DNA of 64,000 nt from Pyrobaculum arsenaticum DSM 13514. Lineage in GTDB: Archaea > Thermoproteota > Thermoprotei > Thermoproteales > Thermoproteaceae. The stretch lies in NCBI RefSeq assembly GCF_000016385.1, contig NC_009376.1, forward strand, positions 372,001 to 436,000, in the 5' to 3' direction. Shown in pieces: positions 59,493 through 64,000 of the stretch; within the stretch, counting starts at the first letter, position 1; each line of letters begins with the position of its first letter. The notes under the pieces were generated by a model that was not told the origin of the DNA, ran no database searches, and saw only the letters and a program-made list of their open reading frames with translations. The position numbers were made by a program, and so were the translations under genes.

Positions 59493-60951
59493 TTATATTA
59501 AGCCCAAAGCTCTACCAACTGAAAATGTCATAAATATTATACACATAATCATAAATATGATATTTAGCAATATAATCGACCAGTTCAGTCTAAGCTCTTT
59601 AGGCATCTTGTAGTTTAAGTAAATTAAAAACGGAATACCCCATAAGGCACCAGCATTAGCCATATTTGCCGATATTAGAATTAGTACGCCAGGTGCTGTA
59701 GCGATAAATGCCATTGCAGCCCATATTAGATACACAGCCACTAGTAGATAATACAAATACCTAATATCATTTCTAAAGAATTTTCTTATATTTTCAAATT
59801 TCCAAGCAGCATCAGACATATTGCGTACCACAGCATCAACAATACCAAGTTGCGTCTTAAATAATACAAAAACCCCAACTAGTATTCCATACCAAAAAGC
59901 CGCAGGACCCCACAAATCCCTTAAAACAAATGCCAACCACATAGGCATATTCCACGTAACACTCAGCCCATATCCTTTCGCAAATGCATATGACAACGTC
60001 ATGGGTAAAAGCATTCCGATAATTGCCCCCAAGAAGAATATCACCATGAGCTCTTCTAACGCCAAAGAGGTCCACCGCTTAAATACCTTAAGATTTTCTG
60101 GAGTAAGTGTAAAAGTTTTTCCCCACGCTGACACTTCTATCCTTCTTCCGCCTATAAGAGCTGGAATATATCCAGTAAGAGACGACATTCCAAACCCCTT
60201 ATCTTTAAACCATGCAGTTGCATAGTAGTTAAGACCAGTAGCGAGTCCAATGTAACCCCACCATGCCGCAAGCAACACTGGGTCGATGCCTGCAGGTATC
60301 TGAAACGATACAAGACCTCTAGCTAACTCACCCCAAACAGGTGGTGGCACTAATATATATAGTTAAGATAATAAAAGAAAGAAATATAAACCCCAAGTCT
60401 ATCCAATTAAATATTTCTAGGGTTCTAGCTATTCTCCGCCCTAGAGCGAGCATTAAAAATGTCAATAGTAGTAAGATAGTTCCAGAAACACCGATCAGGT
60501 AAGCGTCTTGTGGACCTGGAGCCCTTCCTAAAATCCCACCGGCAAGCGCAACTGCCGAATTATAGGCCCAGCCACCCCATATATTACCGAATAGCACACC
60601 TAAGGCGCCCAGCCAACCTGCCCACATGCCGATTCTAAACATTAGCGTCACAGGTGTCTCACCGGTGGCGATTGTCAATTTTGCCCAGCTATACATATAT
60701 ATAGCTTGTAAAAAGGCGCCTATAGGTACTAGCCACGCCAGAACTAGACCATATTTGACAGCTTGGGCAGGACCTAGGAGAAACTCGCCACTACCAATAC
60801 TTACGCCAAGCGCTATTAATGCTGAGCCGTATAAAACAAGCAAACGCTCTTTGATTCCAATTTTCTTTAGCTTAAAGACATCTTCAGGTGTGGGTATCTT
60901 CTCAACAACTTCTATTGGTAATTTTCCGATTCTAATCGAATTTTTCTCCAT
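59493..60951 (-). pseudogene. Nramp-related membrane transporter, split by a frameshift
   Basis: Two minus-strand reading frames form one protein of about 490 aa. The first (60951 to 60328) holds the N-terminal helices, including GVSIGSGEFLLGPAQAVKYG, similar to the helix-1 region of distant Nramp relatives, and ends ..ILTIYISATTCLG*. The second, best read from GTG near 60350, begins VPPPVWGELARGLVSFQIPA and holds at least five more helices to 59493. Removing one base in attagtgcc (about 60350) would join them as ILTIYIVPPPVWGE. Unlike the G-run cases, the change is in AT-rich sequence. Substrate unknown, possibly divalent metal. Confidence 0.65.
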
Positions 60952-61120
60952 GTGAAAATATATAATGCATTATTAAATATAACTATTTAACTAACTATAA
61001 TTTTCTCCATACTTAATACAATTATACTATATGTATAAATAAAGCAGTAAATATACAAATGAAAATTTTAAAAAACATTTTGGAAGAAAAAAATTAAAAT
61101 TTTAATAAACAAAATAGAGT

Positions 61121-62089
61121 ATGGCAATCGGAGTTATGTCACTACCTACATTTGGTCCTTTTGATTTAGTTATTGGTATGTTATTGATAGTTTTTTCTGG
61201 TATATTAATAGAACAATTAGTATACTTTATTTCTTGGAAATTACAAAGATCTACTTTTGGTGTTGCTACAATCTTTGCTCCGATTTTAACATCTGCTCCA
61301 GAATTATCAGTATTTCTCATCGCATTATATCTGGGCAACGCGGCGGTGGCTTGGGGAACTATAGTAGCTCAGCCCTTTATGGCTGCCACGATAATATACC
61401 CTGTATTAGTACTTACAACCTTTATATCGCGATATGCCGGAAGAAGGCAATATATAATGCCACGCGTTGATAAAAGTGTGGCCCATCCCCTTATAGTATT
61501 TACCATTCCTCTGATCCCCATATTGTTCTTACATCCAGAACGATATAGTATTTTAGGTAGAGTTTATGGTCTTATTCTACTTCTTGGATATATTATATAT
61601 GTAAAAAAATTACTAAAAGTAGAAAAAATTGAAAAATTAGAATCAAAATTTTGGTTAAGAAATTATATATTACAAACAGTAATTGCAGTTCTTGCAATCT
61701 ATCTAGGGGGAGAATACATGGTACACGGCATTATAGAGCTTGGAACCGTTTTTAACATAGACCAGACAGCTCTTACCGTGATATTAGTCCCCATAGCCAC
61801 AGTCATCCCCGAATCAATTGTGGGGCTTATTTTTCTAGCGAAAGGCAAAGACGATGAAGGCGTTGGATCCGTAATCGGAGAGAAGGCGCTATATGGCACC
61901 TTCTATCCTGGTGTTGCAATGACCTTAGGGATATATACACTTCAACCAGCGGCTGTTATGGCCTTAGTAATAGCCGTGGTCGTGTCGGCGGTCGAAATAT
62001 TGGTGGTACGAAAATTTGGAATTTTCGGAGCCTCAGCACCTCTTGGGCTACTTGCATATATTTATTACATCAAAATGTTTATTACATAA
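61121..62089 (+). CDS. Sodium/calcium exchanger-like membrane protein
   Basis: 322 aa with ten or eleven membrane helices. Two inverted repeats carry the CaCA-type alpha motifs: FAPILTSAPELSVFLIALYL (about residues 50-69) and VPIATVIPESIVGLIFLAKG (about 223-242), each with the ion-coordinating acidic residue after Pro. Proteins of this kind exchange cations such as Ca2+ for Na+ or H+. The first 65 codons are markedly AT-rich, then composition shifts towards the local norm, then becomes AT-rich again around codons 160-190. Confidence 0.8.
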   Translation: MAIGVMSLPTFGPFDLVIGMLLIVFSGILIEQLVYFISWKLQRSTFGVATIFAPILTSAPELSVFLIALYLGNAAVAWGTIVAQPFMAATIIYPVLVLTTFISRYAGRRQYIMPRVDKSVAHPLIVFTIPLIPILFLHPERYSILGRVYGLILLLGYIIYVKKLLKVEKIEKLESKFWLRNYILQTVIAVLAIYLGGEYMVHGIIELGTVFNIDQTALTVILVPIATVIPESIVGLIFLAKGKDDEGVGSVIGEKALYGTFYPGVAMTLGIYTLQPAAVMALVIAVVVSAVEILVVRKFGIFGASAPLGLLAYIYYIKMFIT

Positions 62090-62611
62090 AATAAGTATTT
62101 ATATATAAATTAAATTATTTAAACATTCAATATATTAAATTAACTTTAATTATATAAATCATCCACAAAGCTACAACTGATAAACTCGCTGAATTATGAC
62201 GTTCATAATGGAGGTGTCTAAACATAAGGGCCATGGCAAATTTGAAGAGAAGTGTCTCACCTTAAAGCACAACGAGGCTAAGTTATGGGATTAAGCCTCC
62301 GTGTCACGAGGCTCTTGTTACACCTCTCAACTAGCACTAGCACTGGAGGTAGACGATGCCACTGGCCTAGATAGAGAGAACAAGGGAAAGTAGTAGTGAC
62401 AATCTCTAAAGTTCATGCCGATTACGTGTTGACTGAGACGGTGGAAGTGAGAATCGCGGTAGGTAGGGTTGCGCTTATGTGCATGCGGCTGACCTATGTC
62501 TTAACGTCGAGGATATCTCGGTTTACGTGGTTATGGGTATTTACTAGATTCGCGATAAAGTCAGGCATTCACCTCACCGACGTAGCGCTAAGTCTGGGAT
62601 GTACAACTGCC
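62090..62611. other. Intergenic, possible PIN-type remnant
   Basis: Very AT-rich to about 62160. A plus-strand frame near 62396-62630 has HADYVLTETVEV and IKSGIHLTDVALSLGCTTAL, faintly like a PIN-domain toxin, but the middle does not fit and it runs into the malate synthase gene. Not called as a gene. Confidence 0.3.
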
Positions 62612-64000
62612 TTATCTAACATCGTGAACGTAGTCGTAGAGCTCAAGGGCGTAGGGCTTCAGCTTGCCCTCCTTCACTAGCCTCTCCACCTCCTCTCTAG
62701 GCGAGAAGATGGCCCTTAATACGGCGTCTCTCTCCTCGTCGGGCAGAGGCGCCAAGGCCATGATTAAGCGGCCGCCGTGTTGTAGATACATAGGCGACTT
62801 CAGCTTCGCCCTCAGAATCTCCATTATGACAGGGGCGAAGGACCTGTCGAACCTCGGCTGGTTCTCCACCACAGCCCTCTCCAGCTCCTCCACCGTTATG
62901 GACTCGGCGATCTTCTTAGCGGTGTCTCGCGGCGACTGGTACCTGAACGGGCCGGCCTTGTAAGCCTCGGCGACCGCGCTCCTCACCCTATTCACGAATC
63001 TGTGGAGGATCCTCTCGGCCGCGATGCGGTCCAAGTCCTCGTAGAAGGCAAGAGTCCACTCCATGTGGAGATCCCACAACTTGTCAAAGAGCTCCTCCGT
63101 GAAGCGCGTGCCCGCCGCCACCTTCACCCTATCCTCAGCGGGGATTACTCCAAGGCCTGTGCGCGCTGGACCCTTAAAGGCCCCGTCTTTCGTGATGACC
63201 GCGTTGTGTCTCAGCAAGGTCCACAGCCACGTCGAGAATATGCGGTAGGTCGCCAAGTCGTTCATGAAGCGTTGCCCCAGCTCGTAGTCGTCGATAGCCG
63301 CCGCGAGGTTGCCGTTTAGGAGCTGGAAGCCGTAGTTAGCGGCCATGTAGAATGCGTGTTGGATATGCTCAGCCGTGATGTCGCCCTTGGGCGGCTCGAA
63401 GAGCGCTGTCCACAAGTCCTTGCCTCCCCACAGCTCGGGGTTGCCCAGGAGCTTCTCCGGCGTGTCCAGCATGTCGGGTCTTATCACCCAGGGGGTTATG
63501 TTGCCCTGTTCGTCTAAGAGGCCGAGCCTTATGAAGAGTTGCCTTTCCTGCTCTGTCAATCCGCTATCCACGGTCGGTATCTTCACGCCGTCCACCTCCA
63601 CGAACTTGACTGGGCGGTTTATCATCTGCTGGAGCTCCTCCAAGCTCGCACGCAAAGGCTCGTTGCCTGCTTTTACATACGACTCCTCCGGCGTCGCCAC
63701 CCAGCTCTGCCTAAATAGGTCGAAGAGCCTCCCCTTGACCTTGCCCTCGAGCACGTCCCTCAGCGTGACCTTCTTCACAGGTTCCTCCGTCACGAAGATG
63801 AGGCCTATGAGTCTCTCCCTGAGCTTGTCAAGCCATATGGCCCTCAGCGCCCTTTGGTTGAAGCGGTGGCGCTGATACGGGTCGTCCGGCCTGTAGAGCA
63901 TGACCGCCGCCATGCCGCCTACGGGGCCGGCGTTTAGCTTCCCCTGCCTGTCTAGCCCCGCCATTAGGCACATGAGTGCGTTCCACTTCTGATACGCCAT
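62612..64000 (-). CDS. Malate synthase, partial (C-terminal 462 codons)
   Basis: The gene enters from beyond the right edge; the first Met seen is not necessarily the start. The protein is like the long archaeal/crenarchaeal malate synthase. It has a GGMAA motif in KLNAGPVGGMAAVMLYRPDD followed by helices, then a C-terminal plug domain with NLAAAIDDYELGQRFMNDLA and STWLWTLLRHNAVITKDG, close to the malate synthase C-terminal signature. The enzyme condenses glyoxylate and acetyl-CoA to malate in the glyoxylate bypass. The family is about 820 aa, so roughly half is present. Isocitrate lyase is not in the window. Confidence 0.75.
   Translation of the reverse strand: MAYQKWNALMCLMAGLDRQGKLNAGPVGGMAAVMLYRPDDPYQRHRFNQRALRAIWLDKLRERLIGLIFVTEEPVKKVTLRDVLEGKVKGRLFDLFRQSWVATPEESYVKAGNEPLRASLEELQQMINRPVKFVEVDGVKIPTVDSGLTEQERQLFIRLGLLDEQGNITPWVIRPDMLDTPEKLLGNPELWGGKDLWTALFEPPKGDITAEHIQHAFYMAANYGFQLLNGNLAAAIDDYELGQRFMNDLATYRIFSTWLWTLLRHNAVITKDGAFKGPARTGLGVIPAEDRVKVAAGTRFTEELFDKLWDLHMEWTLAFYEDLDRIAAERILHRFVNRVRSAVAEAYKAGPFRYQSPRDTAKKIAESITVEELERAVVENQPRFDRSFAPVIMEILRAKLKSPMYLQHGGRLIMALAPLPDEERDAVLRAIFSPREEVERLVKEGKLKPYALELYDYVHDVR

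Noticed and set aside
62396..62680. PIN-domain toxin remnant
   Set aside because: Only two short blocks resemble the fold, the acidic residues cannot be placed, and the frame overlaps the end of the malate synthase gene.
1..64000. CRISPR array, insertion sequence or integrase
   Set aside because: No regularly spaced repeats, no transposase or integrase reading frame, and no terminal inverted repeats with target duplications were seen.

Overview
The window looks like a chromosomal stretch of a hyperthermophilic crenarchaeon of the order Thermoproteales, most probably Pyrobaculum. I infer this from several things: two loci of the PaREP families typical of that genus, many genes that appear leaderless (a TATA box about 20 to 30 bases before an ATG or GTG start, no Shine-Dalgarno), a tRNA-Tyr with a non-canonically placed intron, an aIF2-beta gene, a tricorn protease, a menaquinone (futalosine-pathway) gene and a CydA-CydA'-type oxygen reductase. 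A menaquinone-using, oxygen-respiring Pyrobaculum such as P. aerophilum would fit, but no database comparison was possible.

Layout. 1-3074: a partial tRNA, an unknown protein, a frameshifted two-HTH regulator, a DUF996 membrane protein and its decayed copy. 3238-6116: a tight six-gene operon (ABC ATPase, permease, winged-helix regulator, small membrane protein, 38-residue helical peptide, repetitive beta-rich protein) behind a 20-bp palindrome. 6118-12373: Rieske oxygenase, tRNA-Tyr, a coiled-coil nuclease-like protein, a gene-remnant zone, an Nramp transporter with a DtxR-type regulator, and an AbrB-PhoU regulator. 12572-22948: a PaREP1 pseudogene, pstSCAB, a complete branched-chain amino-acid (liv) ABC operon whose binding protein carries an in-frame amber codon, and phoU. 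22949-32271: M42 peptidase, then a divergent fatty-acyl/crotonyl-CoA cluster. 32309-37741: aIF2-beta, DMT exporter, tmcA, mqnD and a HEPN-MNT pair. 38003-43134: exporter with wHTH regulator, a damaged surface-protein-like locus with a 34-bp perfect palindrome, and cydA'-cydA. 43515-50849: thioesterase, two convergent DUF131 genes, glycerate kinase, an unknown Cys-rich protein joined to an MNT-HEPN toxin-antitoxin pair, gene remnants, a PD-(D/E)XK protein, a PaREP2-like ORF, a CoxG-like protein and VKOR. 50904-59374: tricorn protease, peroxiredoxin, FeoB, a frameshifted flavin reductase and a LUD/4Fe-4S protein. 59390-62160: an AT-rich island with two cation transporters, one frameshifted. The window ends inside a malate synthase gene.

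The strongest cross-cutting signal is gene damage. Three genes are each repaired by adding one G to a short G run, and four other loci carry single nonsense codons that look like point mutations. This fits an organism with little post-replicative repair of slippage, or sequencing error at G runs. The most system-like unexplained unit is the 3238-6116 operon. No CRISPR array, complete insertion sequence or rRNA gene was seen.
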